The position numbers and the translations under genes were made by a program. From REEB76 sp049698775 (GTDB lineage Bacteria > Pseudomonadota > Gammaproteobacteria > Natronospirales > REEB76), in the NCBI GenBank assembly GCA_049698775.1, contig JBAVYM010000070.1:1-43585 (forward strand): 43,585 bases of DNA, read 5' to 3'. Below, piece by piece: positions 27,540-35,676 of the stretch (positions are counted from its first letter, which is position 1; each line of letters starts with the position of its first letter). The notes under the pieces were generated by a model that searched no databases, was not told the origin of the DNA, and saw nothing but the letters and a program-made list of their open reading frames with translations.

Positions 27540-28352
27540 CACATACTCGTTACATCCCTGACGATGCCCACAGGTTTTCACTTTCTGCTGTATAAACCCC
27601 TTGCAAGCAAAAAACCCGACGATTTCCTGAGGTTTGGCCACCTCGAATGGATATCCGCCGAGCCAGTCTCGCATGTCATACCACAATGACATGCCGCGAC
27701 GCGGAGCGCCTTTGCCGCTCAATGTGCGCACTAGCAGACGCAAACCGACAAAATAAGGCCAATGCAGCAGCATCAGCAGCCAGCGCCGTAGAGGCCCGGC
27801 ATTGGATTGGCGTTTTACCCAATTCCAGTAGCGACTCACCCAGCCCTGATCGTTGTAGATGGCGATAAAAAGCCAACCGCCGGGTTTCACCAGCGGGACT
27901 ACGTTGGCAAGCGCCTCCCACATGGCGCCGGTATGGTGCAGCACACCCCAGGAATACACCACATCGTGCTGCCCGAGCGAGCCGAGGTACGCCCGGTCCA
28001 GTACCGATCCCTGCCCGATGATCCACTGATCGTCCTGCGGGAAGAATTTATCCTTCAGAAACCGCGCACAAGCCACGGATTGCGAATCATAGTCGAAGGA
28101 ATAAACACGCGCTCCCAGCCGGCGCGCAGCCAGCGAAAACAGCCCGCTGCCGCAGCCCACGTCCAGAAATGTCTGCCCGGCAAGCGATGCTGAGCCTAGC
28201 ATTTTCTGCAGCGACTGTTCCGCGAGCGCAATACGTTTCCCGTTTAGATGCTTGAGAAATTTTTGCCAGTTCCTGCCGAATTCAAAGCGTCCGCCTCGGG
28301 CAATTTCTTCAACAAAAAGCGGCTGGCGGGTTTCCATCACGGCAGGTTCCAT
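27522..28352 (-). CDS. class I SAM-dependent methyltransferase (paralogue 2)
   Basis: A 276-residue methyltransferase of the broad Methyltransf_11/UbiG-like group, substrate unknown. Motif I is FLDVGCGSGLFS (about 63-74), motif II YSFDYDSQSV, and the post-motif region reads VYSWGVLHHTGAMWEAL followed by LVKPGGWLFIAIYNDQG. The C-terminal third (GGYPFEVAKPQEI) is shared with its upstream neighbour but not with the UbiG core. The ATG at 28350-28352 is 41 nt after the neighbour's stop. The two clearly arose by duplication. The position between uvrA and rplQ gives no functional hint; resemblance to methyltransferases of LPS loci suggests sugar methylation, which is inference. Confidence 0.8.
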   Translation of the reverse strand: MEPAVMETRQPLFVEEIARGGRFEFGRNWQKFLKHLNGKRIALAEQSLQKMLGSASLAGQTFLDVGCGSGLFSLAARRLGARVYSFDYDSQSVACARFLKDKFFPQDDQWIIGQGSVLDRAYLGSLGQHDVVYSWGVLHHTGAMWEALANVVPLVKPGGWLFIAIYNDQGWVSRYWNWVKRQSNAGPLRRWLLMLLHWPYFVGLRLLVRTLSGKGAPRRGMSLWYDMRDWLGGYPFEVAKPQEIVGFFACKGFIQQKVKTCGHRQGCNEYVFSRSG

Positions 28353-28392
28353 TCTGGCCTATACTCGGCGGGCATGGCACATACCAAAACGA

Positions 28393-29241
28393 TTATCCGA
28401 TTTCGCGCTTGAATACATACTGGTTGCAGCCAAGTCCGCCCGCGCAAGTAACCAGCTCCACGAGTTGAAAGCCGCGGTCTCGGTAGAAACGGAAGATCTC
28501 CTCCGGCCTGGCCACTTCGAAAGGGTATCCGCCCATCCAGTCCACCATGTCGCGCCAGCGGCTCATACCGCGGCCGCTGAGACTGGCATAGCGGGTCCAG
28601 TAACGGAGGTAGTCCAGCGGACGCAGCCGGATAATTGAACCGATTGCCGACCTCAGCTCACGGATACCCATCACCGATACGGTATAAGGTCCACGCAAGA
28701 ACACTAGCAACCTGTTATAGATCAGCTTAAGGTTGCGCCAGCGCCGGCTCCACCGGCCCTGGTCATTATAGATGGCGATAAAGAGCTGGCCACCCGGCTT
28801 GACCAGCGCTACGACGTTGGTGAGCGCTTCCCACATGGCGCCGGTGTGATGCAGCACGCCCCAGGAGTAAACAACATCATATTGCCCGAGTGCGTCGAGA
28901 AACCCGCGATTTAGCACCGAGCCTTCTTCAATAACCCAATCAGGATCATCCTTGAAAAAGCGTTCTTGCAACGCTTTAGTACAGGCCACGGAGCCTGGAT
29001 CGTAATCGAAGGAGCGCACGCGGGCGCCGAGCTGACGTGCTGCAAGCGAAAACAGGCCACTGCCGGAACCCACATCCAGGAAAGTCCGGCCTGCAAGTGT
29101 AGTTACGCTCAGCATGGATTGGAGCGAACGTTTTGCAAGCTCGATGCGTTCGTCATCCAGATTCTTCAGGAATAACATCCAGTTCTTTCCGAATTCGAAA
29201 CGCTTGCCCGCGGCGACTTCCTCTGTGAACCTGGATTGCAT
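28393..29241 (-). CDS. class I SAM-dependent methyltransferase (paralogue 1)
   Basis: A 282-residue protein collinear with the next gene over almost the full length. It shares the FEFGKNW start, motif I FLDVGSGSGLFS, RSFDYDPGSVAC, VYSWGVLHHTGAMWEAL, LFIAIYNDQG and GGYPFEVARPEEI. An extra stretch of about 15 residues in the second half (SVMGIRELRSAIGSIIRL region) explains the size difference. A GTG at 29259 is possible, but the ATG at 29239-29241 has GGGAGG 4 nt upstream and is preferred. It is followed by no terminator before its paralogue, so the two form one unit. The ribosomal terminator at 29314-29340 lies just upstream. Confidence 0.8.
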   Translation of the reverse strand: MQSRFTEEVAAGKRFEFGKNWMLFLKNLDDERIELAKRSLQSMLSVTTLAGRTFLDVGSGSGLFSLAARQLGARVRSFDYDPGSVACTKALQERFFKDDPDWVIEEGSVLNRGFLDALGQYDVVYSWGVLHHTGAMWEALTNVVALVKPGGQLFIAIYNDQGRWSRRWRNLKLIYNRLLVFLRGPYTVSVMGIRELRSAIGSIIRLRPLDYLRYWTRYASLSGRGMSRWRDMVDWMGGYPFEVARPEEIFRFYRDRGFQLVELVTCAGGLGCNQYVFKREIG

Positions 29242-29313
29242 AACGCCTCCCGCAGACACTCACGCAAGCTTATCACGCCTTTTCCAACGCTCTATACGCC
29301 TTAATCCTGAAAT

Positions 29314-29340
29314 AAAAAGCCGGGGATTACCCGGCTTTTT
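29314..29340 (-). terminator. intrinsic terminator of the ribosomal superoperon
   Basis: AAAAAGCCGGG and CCCGGCTTTTT pair perfectly around the loop GATTA, and the minus strand ends in TTTTT. It lies about 22 nt after the rplQ stop. The A-run and T-run on both sides would make it work in both directions. Confidence 0.9.
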
Positions 29341-29361
29341 AGGCGCACATGTATTGATAAT

Positions 29362-30009
29362 TTATTTTTCGGGCTTCTTCGCGGCTTTCTTTGCGGCCGG
29401 TTTTTTTTCAGTTTTGGCCTTGGCAGGCTTCGTACCTGCCTTGGCTTTCTTCTCGGCTTTAGCTTTAATTTTGGCTTCCTGCTTCTCCGCCTTGGCCTTG
29501 ATTTTGGCTTCTTTCTTCTCGGCTTTGGCTGGTTTTTCAGCCTTGAGTTGCTTGTCCGTCTGGGCTTTCTTTTCAGCCGGTTTCTCCGCGCCCACCGCAT
29601 CCTTCCGGGTGCGTTTTTTGGCATGTGCCTCGGCCGTCGCGGTCATTTGCGCTTCGCGGTCCACCAACTGCATCACCGCCATCGGTGCCTTGTCGCCCGC
29701 GCGCAAACCAAATTTCAAGATGCGGGTGTAACCACCGGGACGGGTCTTGAAGTGCGGGCCGATGTCGGTGAACAGTTTGGCCACCACTTCATCGTCACGC
29801 AGACGCGCGAACGCCAGACGGCGCTTGGCGACATTGTCCTGCTTCGCGAGCGTGATGAGCGGCTCGACAAAGCGCCGCAGCTCCTTGGCCTTGGGCACGG
29901 TGGTGCGGATGGTCTCGTAGCGCAACAGTGCCGCCGCCATGTTGTGCATCAGCGCCTCACGGTGCGCGCTGTTGCGGCTTAACTGCCGGCCAGTGTTTTG
30001 ATGGCGCAT
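29362..30009 (-). CDS. rplQ: 50S ribosomal protein L17 with long Lys/Ala tail
   Basis: The first about 125 residues are standard L17 (MRHQNTGRQLSRNSAHREAL, then GGYTRILKFGLRAGDKAPMA). The protein continues to 215 residues with a low-complexity Lys/Ala/Glu/Pro tail that holds repeats of KAEK-K/Q-EAKIKA and ends in AAKKPEK. Such tails resemble the C-termini of histone H1-like proteins and would be disordered or helical and strongly positive. It is the last gene of the alpha operon, 10 nt after rpoA, and is followed by the terminator at 29314-29340. Confidence 0.96.
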   Translation of the reverse strand: MRHQNTGRQLSRNSAHREALMHNMAAALLRYETIRTTVPKAKELRRFVEPLITLAKQDNVAKRRLAFARLRDDEVVAKLFTDIGPHFKTRPGGYTRILKFGLRAGDKAPMAVMQLVDREAQMTATAEAHAKKRTRKDAVGAEKPAEKKAQTDKQLKAEKPAKAEKKEAKIKAKAEKQEAKIKAKAEKKAKAGTKPAKAKTEKKPAAKKAAKKPEK

Positions 30010-30019
30010 GGAAAATTCC

Positions 30020-31006
30020 TTAGGCGGTTTTCTTCAAGCTCGCGGGCGGCCAGTTTTCGATCTTCATGCCGAGTGTCAAGCCGTGCTGTGCGAGCACGTC
30101 CTTGATCTCGGTTAAGGACTTCTTGCCCAGGTTCGGGGTCTTGAGCAGCTCGACTTCAGTCTTGAGCACCAGATCGCCAATGTAATTGATGTTCTCGGCC
30201 TTGAGGCAGTTCGCGGAACGCACCGTCAGTTCCAGCTCTTCCACCGGTTTCAAGAGCACCGGATCGAAATGCGCCTCGCCGCCGATGCGGCCCGCCTCGC
30301 GCCCTTTCAGATCCACGAACGCGGCCAGTTGATCGGACAGGATGGTCGCAGCGCGGCGAATGGCCTCTTCCGGATCAATGGTGCCGTTGGTCTCGATTTC
30401 GATCACCAGCTTGTCCAAGTCGGTGCGCTGCTCGACGCGCGCGCTTTCCACTGTGTAGGTGACGCGCTTCACGGGGCTGAAGGACGCATCCAGTTGCAGG
30501 CGGCCGATGGGGCGGCTCTCTTCCTCGAATTGCTGGCGCTGGTTCGCAGGCTGGTAGCCGCGGCCGCGTTTGATCTTGAGCTTCATGTTGATGGAGCCGG
30601 CGCTGTTCAGGTGCGCAATCACCATCTCCTTGTTCACGATTTCGACGTCATGATCCAACTGGATGTCGCCGGCGGTGACGGCGCCCGGACCTTTCTTGAC
30701 CAACGTGAGGGTGGCCTCGTCGCGGGTGTGCATGCGGATGGCCAGTTGCTTCAGGTTCAGCAGGATGTCCACCACGTCTTCCTGCACGCCTTCAATCGTG
30801 GTGTACTCGTGCAGCACGCCCTCGATCTCCACTTCCACCACCGCACAACCGGGCATGGAGGACAGGAGAATGCGCCGCAGCGCGTTGCCGAGCGTATGGC
30901 CAAACCCGCGCTCCAGCGGCTCCAGCACTACACGCGCCTGATGTTCGGATTGCGCCTGCACGCCGACCAGGCGTGGTTTCAAAAATTCCGTGACTGAACC
31001 CTGCAT
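30020..31006 (-). CDS. rpoA: RNA polymerase alpha subunit
   Basis: The dimerising scaffold of RNA polymerase and contact point for activators and UP elements. At 328 residues it has the usual length (E. coli 329). The N-terminal domain (about 1-235) includes RGFGHTLGNALRRILLSSMPGCA, here split by its hallmark LGNALRRILLSS, and the C-terminal domain (about 250-328) has the helix LGKKSLTEIKDVLAQHGLTL. The ATG is at 31004-31006, 43 nt after rpsD, and it lies between rpsD and rplQ as in other gammaproteobacteria. Confidence 0.98.
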   Translation of the reverse strand: MQGSVTEFLKPRLVGVQAQSEHQARVVLEPLERGFGHTLGNALRRILLSSMPGCAVVEVEIEGVLHEYTTIEGVQEDVVDILLNLKQLAIRMHTRDEATLTLVKKGPGAVTAGDIQLDHDVEIVNKEMVIAHLNSAGSINMKLKIKRGRGYQPANQRQQFEEESRPIGRLQLDASFSPVKRVTYTVESARVEQRTDLDKLVIEIETNGTIDPEEAIRRAATILSDQLAAFVDLKGREAGRIGGEAHFDPVLLKPVEELELTVRSANCLKAENINYIGDLVLKTEVELLKTPNLGKKSLTEIKDVLAQHGLTLGMKIENWPPASLKKTA

Positions 31007-31049
31007 GGGAAAGTTCCCTCGCTGAAATTGGCTATGACTTGAAAAAAAA

Positions 31050-31670
31050 TTACTTGGAGTAAAGCTCGACCACCAGATTTTCGTTGATGTCCGGCAGAAT
31101 CTCGGTGCGTTCCGGAACCGCCTTGAGCTTGCCGCTCATCTTGGTCTCATCCACCTCGATCCATTCCGGAAACCCGACCTGCTTGGCGATGGCGAGCGCG
31201 GACTGGATACGCAACTGCTTCTTGGCGCGCTCGCGCACCGCAACCATATCGTCCGCCTTCACCGCGTAGGACGGGATGTTGACGATCTTGCCGTTCACTT
31301 CGATGGCCTTGTGACTCACCAGTTGACGCGCCTCGGCGCGGGTGGCGGCGAAGCCCATGCGATACACTACGTTGTCCAAGCGGCACTCGAGAATCTGCAG
31401 CAGGGTCTGGCCGGTGGCGCCGGTGCGGCGCGAGGCTTCCTGGTAATAACGGCGGAACTGGCGTTCCAGCACGCCGTACATGCGGCGCAGCTTCTGCTTC
31501 TCGCGCAATTGCAAACCGTAATCCGACAGCCGGTTGCGCTTGGCGCCGTGCTGCCCGGGTTGGGATTCAATGCGGCATTTGGATTCGAGCGGCCGGACGC
31601 TGCTCTTCAGGAACAGGTCGGTGCCTTCGCGCCGCGAGAGTTTGCATGTGGGTCCGAGATAACGAGCCAT
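31050..31670 (-). CDS. rpsD: 30S ribosomal protein S4
   Basis: Primary 16S rRNA binder that starts small-subunit assembly. The 206 residues match E. coli in length. It begins MARYLGPTCKLSRREGTDL, has the S4 RNA-binding domain (CRLDNVVYRMGFAATRAEAR, VSHKAIEVNGKIVNIPSY) and ends VVELYSK. In E. coli S4 represses the alpha operon by binding its leader; a hairpin upstream of rpsM could serve the same role here. Confidence 0.98.
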   Translation of the reverse strand: MARYLGPTCKLSRREGTDLFLKSSVRPLESKCRIESQPGQHGAKRNRLSDYGLQLREKQKLRRMYGVLERQFRRYYQEASRRTGATGQTLLQILECRLDNVVYRMGFAATRAEARQLVSHKAIEVNGKIVNIPSYAVKADDMVAVRERAKKQLRIQSALAIAKQVGFPEWIEVDETKMSGKLKAVPERTEILPDINENLVVELYSK

Positions 31671-31685
31671 CTATGTATCAGCCTT

Positions 31686-32141
31686 TTAGACGCGACGCTT
31701 TTTGGGCGGACGGCAGCCGTTGTGTGGGATCGGTGTCATGTCCGAGATATTGGCGATCTTGAAGCCAAGGTTGTGCAACGAACGCACCGCGGATTCGCGC
31801 CCCGGGCCGGGACCCTTGACCTGCACTTCCAGATTTTTGACCCCGAATTCCTGGGCCGCGACACCGGCCTTCTCGGCCGCCACCTGGGCCGCGAACGGCG
31901 TGCTCTTGCGCGAACCGCGAAACCCGGAACCGCCGGACGTGGCCCAGCACAGCACGCTGCCCTGGCGGTCGGTAATGGTGACGATGGTGTTGTTGAACGA
32001 CGCATGCACATGCGCAATGGCGTCCACCACCGTTTTCTTGGGACGCTTGCGCGCGACGGCCGGGGCCGCAGCCGTGCCGCCCGCTTCCGCGGGTGCCGGA
32101 GTGTCTTTGGTCTCTTTGGATTCTTTAGCTTCTTCTGCCAC
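31686..32141 (-). CDS. rpsK: 30S ribosomal protein S11 with N-terminal extension
   Basis: Platform protein of the small subunit that lines the mRNA exit region with S7. The core from about residue 33 is canonical (HASFNNTIVTITDRQG, WATSGGSGFRGSRKSTPFAA, PHNGCRPPKKRRV). The start is a GTG at 32139-32141 with AGGG about 7 nt upstream. It gives 151 residues, some 22 more than E. coli, because of an acidic then Ala/Pro-rich leader (MAEEAKESKETKDTPAPAEA). No other start codon lies between this GTG and the core, so the extension appears genuine. Confidence 0.96.
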   Translation of the reverse strand: MAEEAKESKETKDTPAPAEAGGTAAAPAVARKRPKKTVVDAIAHVHASFNNTIVTITDRQGSVLCWATSGGSGFRGSRKSTPFAAQVAAEKAGVAAQEFGVKNLEVQVKGPGPGRESAVRSLHNLGFKIANISDMTPIPHNGCRPPKKRRV

Positions 32142-32160
32142 TGGATTACCCTGCGATTAT

Positions 32161-32541
32161 CTATTGAGCCGGAGCGGGTGAGCCTAATTTGACGGTCTGT
32201 TTGCGGCGGCCCTTGCGGGTGCGCGCATTGGTGCGGGTGCGCTGCCCGCGTACCGGCAGTCCGCGGCGGTGCCTGAGGCCGCGATAACAACCGAGGTCCA
32301 TGAGGCGCTTGATGCTCATGGAAACTTCACGGCGCAGATCGCCTTCCACGCTGAATTTGCCAACGTTCACGCGCAGCGCTTCCACCTCGGCCTCGGTCAG
32401 ATCCTTGACCTTGGTCTCGGGTTTGATGCCGGCGACCTCGCAAATGAGCCGCGCGCGGCTCCGGCCGATGCCATAAATGCTCTGCAAGCCGATGACGGCG
32501 TGCTGGTTGGCCGGGATGTTGATGCCGGCGATACGGGCCAT
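32161..32541 (-). CDS. rpsM: 30S ribosomal protein S13
   Basis: Head protein of the 30S subunit that contacts tRNA and the large subunit (bridge B1). In 126 residues the helix-two-turn-helix region reads GLQSIYGIGRSRARLICEVA, and the basic C-terminal tail ends in GQRTRTNARTRKGRRKQTVK plus eight extra residues. The ATG is at 32539-32541. It is the first gene of the alpha group and follows a 92-nt gap with a promoter-like sequence and a hairpin. Confidence 0.98.
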   Translation of the reverse strand: MARIAGINIPANQHAVIGLQSIYGIGRSRARLICEVAGIKPETKVKDLTEAEVEALRVNVGKFSVEGDLRREVSMSIKRLMDLGCYRGLRHRRGLPVRGQRTRTNARTRKGRRKQTVKLGSPAPAQ

Positions 32542-32560
32542 GAACTGCCTCTCCAGGGTG

Positions 32561-32579
32561 GCGCCGGTCTGAGCGGCGC
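32561..32579 (-). promoter_or_regulatory. hairpin in the alpha-operon leader
   Basis: GCGCCG and CGGCGC pair around a 7-nt loop, about 20 nt upstream of the rpsM start. In E. coli, S4 represses this operon through a folded leader at this place; whether this shorter hairpin plays that role is a guess. Confidence 0.35.
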
Positions 32580-32591
32580 GAAAAGTGGGGG

Positions 32592-32620
32592 ATTTTGCCT
32601 GTTTTTCCGGGCTAAATCAA
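32592..32620 (-). promoter_or_regulatory. candidate promoter of the alpha operon
   Basis: On the minus strand TTGATT (32615-32620), a 17-nt spacer and CAAAAT (32592-32597) form a sigma-70-like pair inside the rpmJ-rpsM gap, upstream of the leader hairpin. Each hexamer matches consensus at four of six positions. Confidence 0.45.
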
Positions 32621-32633
32621 TATCCAGGCCGGC

Positions 32634-32747
32634 TCAGCCTTGACGCTGTTTGTGCCGGGCATCGGTGCAGATCACCCGCACCACGCCGCCGCGCCGCACG
32701 ATCTTGCAGTTGCGGCAGATTTTCTTGACCGAGGTACGTACTTTCAT
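32634..32747 (-). CDS. rpmJ: 50S ribosomal protein L36, zinc-ribbon form
   Basis: A 37-residue protein read directly from the sequence, starting MKVRTSVKKICRNCKIVRR and ending ARHKQRQG. Its zinc ligands are C11, C14, C27 and H32, so it is the metal-binding version that some bacteria replace with a cysteine-free copy during zinc shortage. GGAG lies 7 nt before the ATG at 32745-32747. It follows secY after 45 nt, the conserved order. Confidence 0.97.
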   Translation of the reverse strand: MKVRTSVKKICRNCKIVRRGGVVRVICTDARHKQRQG

Positions 32748-32792
32748 GTTGCTGCTCCCGCACCGGCTTGACCGGCGCGCCTTATTAAATGT

Positions 32793-34136
32793 TTACCGCA
32801 ATCCGGTGCCGCCGTAACCCTTGAGATTGGCCTTGCGCAGCAGGCCCTCGTACTGGTGCGACATGAGGTGCGCCTGCAATTGCGCCATGAAGTCCATGAC
32901 CACCACCACGATAATCAGCAGCGAGGTGCCCCCAAAATAGAACGGTACATTCCAATATAAAATCAGGAACTCCGGCAGCAGGCACACGGCGGTGACGTAG
33001 ATGGCGCCCCAGAAGGTCAGCTTGGTGAGCACGCTGTCCACATACGCCGCAGTCTGCTGGCCTGGCCGGATGCCGGGGATGAAGGCACCGGATTTCTTTA
33101 GGTTCTCCGCCGTCTCCTTGGAATTGAACACCAGCGCGGTATAGAAAAAACAGAAGAAAATAATCAGGCCGGCGAACACAATCACGTAAATCGGCTGGCC
33201 CGGGGACATGGCCGCACCGAAACTCTGCAACCAGCCAAATCCCGCCTGCTGTCCAAACCAGTTTCCGACTGTGGCCGGAAACAGAATGATGGAAGACGCG
33301 AAGATCGGCGGGATTACGCCCGACATGTTCAGCTTCAGCGGCAGATGGCTGGTCTGGGCCGCGTACATGCGCCGGCCCTGCTGGCGCTTGGCATAATTCA
33401 CGGTGATGCGTCGCTGGCCGCGCTCCACGAACACCACGAACGCGGTCACCGCGAGCACCAGCGCCACGATCACGATGGCGATGATGGGGTTCATCTGGCC
33501 GGTGCGCACCAAGTCCAGGGTTCCGCCGAACGCCGCTGGCAACCCGGCGACAATGCCGGCAAAGATAATCATCGAGATACCGTTGCCGACGCCGCGTTCG
33601 GTCATCTGCTCACCAATCCACATCAAGAACAGGGTACCGGTCACCAGACTCACGGTGGCGGTGAACACGAAGGTGAAGCCCGGATGCACCGCCACGCCCT
33701 GGCTTTGCAACGCGAGCGCCGCGCCGAGTGACTGGAACAGTGCCAGCACCACCGTACCCCAGCGCGTGTACTTGGTGATGATGCGCTGGCCAGACTGGCC
33801 TTCCTTGCGCAGCTTTTCAAGACTCGGCATCACCACTGCCAGCATCTGCATGATGATGGAGGCGGAGATGTAGGGCATGACGCCGAGTGCAAACACCGAC
33901 AGGCGCATGAGCGCGCCGCCGGAAAACATGTTGAACATGCCGAGCAGACCGCCGGAATGTTGGCTGAACAGCCGCGCCAGCGCCGCCGGGTCAATGCCCG
34001 GCACCGGAATATGCGTGCCGATGCGGAATACGATGAGCGCGCCCACCAGGAACAGCAGGCGCTTGCGCAAATCGGTGAGCTTCCCGATCTGCGACAGGGA
34101 AGCCATCATGCCGACGCCGCTGGAACTGCGGGACAC
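32793..34136 (-). CDS. secY: protein translocase subunit SecY
   Basis: The channel of the Sec translocon in the inner membrane. It has 447 residues with ten hydrophobic helices, IGTHIPVPGIDP in the plug/TM1 region and the cytosolic loop GQRRITVNYAKRQQGRR before TM7. The start is a GTG at 34134-34136 directly after the rplO TAA, with GGAGG 5 nt upstream. An ATG nine codons downstream would also give a normal SecY. It lies between rplO and rpmJ as usual. Confidence 0.97.
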   Translation of the reverse strand: MSRSSSGVGMMASLSQIGKLTDLRKRLLFLVGALIVFRIGTHIPVPGIDPAALARLFSQHSGGLLGMFNMFSGGALMRLSVFALGVMPYISASIIMQMLAVVMPSLEKLRKEGQSGQRIITKYTRWGTVVLALFQSLGAALALQSQGVAVHPGFTFVFTATVSLVTGTLFLMWIGEQMTERGVGNGISMIIFAGIVAGLPAAFGGTLDLVRTGQMNPIIAIVIVALVLAVTAFVVFVERGQRRITVNYAKRQQGRRMYAAQTSHLPLKLNMSGVIPPIFASSIILFPATVGNWFGQQAGFGWLQSFGAAMSPGQPIYVIVFAGLIIFFCFFYTALVFNSKETAENLKKSGAFIPGIRPGQQTAAYVDSVLTKLTFWGAIYVTAVCLLPEFLILYWNVPFYFGGTSLLIIVVVVMDFMAQLQAHLMSHQYEGLLRKANLKGYGGTGLR

Positions 34137-34571
34137 TTAGTCCTCCACCTTGCCGCCAGCCGCTTCGATGGCGGCTCTTGCCCCCTTGGTGGCGTACACG
34201 CCCTTGAGCGCGACTTTCTTCTTGAGTTCGCCGGCCAAAATCACCTTCACTTTGTCGGTCTGGATCGGCACCAGGCCCGCGACCTTGAGCGCGAGAACAT
34301 CAATCACCTCGGCCTCAACGCGCGCGAGCGCATCCAGACGAACTTCCGCGCGCGACGGCTTGATGTGGGAGCGGAACCCGACCTTGGGCAAGCGGCGCTG
34401 CAAGGGCATCTGGCCGCCCTCGAAGCCCCGTTTGTGATAGCCGCCTTTGCGGGCGTGCTGACCCTTGTGGCCCTTGCCGGAGGTCTTGCCGAGCCCCGAG
34501 CCGATGCCGCGGCCCAGGCGCTTCTTGCCGGTCTTGCTGCCCACCGCGGGCGAGAGCGTGTTCAAACGCAT
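34137..34571 (-). CDS. rplO: 50S ribosomal protein L15
   Basis: Late assembly protein of the large subunit. At 144 residues it matches E. coli in length. It starts MRLNTLSPAVGSKTGKKRLG, with the Gly/Arg/Lys-rich N-terminal extension that threads into 23S rRNA (RGIGSGLGKTSGKGHKGQ), and ends EAAGGKVED. Its ribosome-binding region for secY lies in its own last codons, so the two are probably coupled. Confidence 0.97.
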   Translation of the reverse strand: MRLNTLSPAVGSKTGKKRLGRGIGSGLGKTSGKGHKGQHARKGGYHKRGFEGGQMPLQRRLPKVGFRSHIKPSRAEVRLDALARVEAEVIDVLALKVAGLVPIQTDKVKVILAGELKKKVALKGVYATKGARAAIEAAGGKVED

Positions 34572-34572
34572 G

Positions 34573-34767
34573 TCAATTTTCCTCCACGCGCAGCATATAG
34601 GACACCTTTGCGATCATGCCGCGCACTTGCGGCGTGTCCTGCACGCTGACGGTGTGACGCACGCGGCGCAGCCCCAGGCCGCGCACGCAGTCACGATGAC
34701 TCTGCAAGCGCCCGAAAGGGCTCTTCACCAGCGTGACCTTGATTTGTTTGGTTTTGGTCTTGGCCAT
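34573..34767 (-). CDS. rpmD: 50S ribosomal protein L30
   Basis: Small large-subunit protein (64 residues, typical) with the family core KVTLVKSPFGRLQSHRDCVR and RHTVSVQDTPQVRGMIAKVS. The stop is one base upstream of the rplO ATG, and the gene begins 4 nt after rpsE. Confidence 0.96.
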   Translation of the reverse strand: MAKTKTKQIKVTLVKSPFGRLQSHRDCVRGLGLRRVRHTVSVQDTPQVRGMIAKVSYMLRVEEN

Positions 34768-34771
34768 GGCA

Positions 34772-35284
34772 TCAACCCGTGATTTCGTCCAGCGTCTTGC
34801 CGCGTTTCGCGGCCACGTCGTGGGGTGAGCGCTGCTCCATGAGCGCGTTCATGGTGGCGCGCACCACGTTGACGGGATTGCGCGAACCGTAACTCTTGGC
34901 GAGCACGTTCTTCACACCCGCCACTTCCAGCACTGCGCGCATGGCACCGCCAGCGATGATGCCGGTACCGTTCGAGGCCGGTTGCATATAGACCCGGGTG
35001 GCGCCGTGACGTGCGTGAATGGCGTAATACAAGGTGCCTTCGTGCAATTGCACGCGCTGCAGATTCTTGCGGGCATGTTCCATGGCCTTGGAGACGGCGT
35101 TCGGCACTTCACGCGCCTTGCCGTAACCGAAACCCACCTTGCCGGCGCCGTCGCCGACCACCGTGAGCGCCGTGAATCCGAACTGACGGCCGCCCTTGAC
35201 CACCTTGGCCACGCGGTTCACCGACACCAGTTTTTCCTGCATGCCGTCGTTGCTGGTCGGAAAGTTTTCAATCTTTTTTGCCAT
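34772..35284 (-). CDS. rpsE: 30S ribosomal protein S5
   Basis: Small-subunit protein at the mRNA entry and decoding side, involved in fidelity. At 170 residues, the double-stranded-RNA-binding-like N-domain has VNRVAKVVKGGRQFGFTALT and the C-domain ARHGATRVYMQPASNGTGII and NVLAKSYGSRNPVNVVRAT. The ATG is at 35282-35284, 8 nt after rplR. Confidence 0.98.
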   Translation of the reverse strand: MAKKIENFPTSNDGMQEKLVSVNRVAKVVKGGRQFGFTALTVVGDGAGKVGFGYGKAREVPNAVSKAMEHARKNLQRVQLHEGTLYYAIHARHGATRVYMQPASNGTGIIAGGAMRAVLEVAGVKNVLAKSYGSRNPVNVVRATMNALMEQRSPHDVAAKRGKTLDEITG

Positions 35285-35292
35285 GCTGCACC

Positions 35293-35661
35293 TTAAAACT
35301 GCAAACCATTTTCACGCGCGGCGTCGGCCAAGGCCTTGACACGCCCGTGGTAGCGGAACCCGGAACGGTCAAACGCGACCGCGGTGATGCCGGCCTGTTT
35401 GGCCTTCTCGGCAATCGCCTTGCCCACCGCGACAGCGGCGGCGATGTTGCCGGTCGCTTTCAGGCCCTGCTTCACACCTTTATCGAGTGTGGACGCCGCC
35501 GCCAGCACCTTGTCGCCCTCGGGCGCCAGGATTTGCGCATAGATGTGGCTGGGCGTCCTGTGCACGCACAGCCGGTAGGCACGCAGCTCGCGAATCCGCG
35601 CGCGGGCACGGCGTGCGCGCCTGAGGCGCGCCAATTTCTTTTCCATCGGTTTCTTGTCCAT
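35293..35661 (-). CDS. rplR: 50S ribosomal protein L18
   Basis: 5S rRNA-binding protein of the central protuberance. It has 122 residues, with the basic start KKLARLRRARRARARIREL, the RLCVHRTPSHIYAQIL strand and the C-terminus FDRSGFRYHGRVKALADAAR. It starts MDKKPMEKK; the second Met is an alternative start that would bring the length nearer to the 117 of E. coli. Confidence 0.97.
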   Translation of the reverse strand: MDKKPMEKKLARLRRARRARARIRELRAYRLCVHRTPSHIYAQILAPEGDKVLAAASTLDKGVKQGLKATGNIAAAVAVGKAIAEKAKQAGITAVAFDRSGFRYHGRVKALADAARENGLQF

Positions 35662-35676
35662 CGCTCACACCACCCG

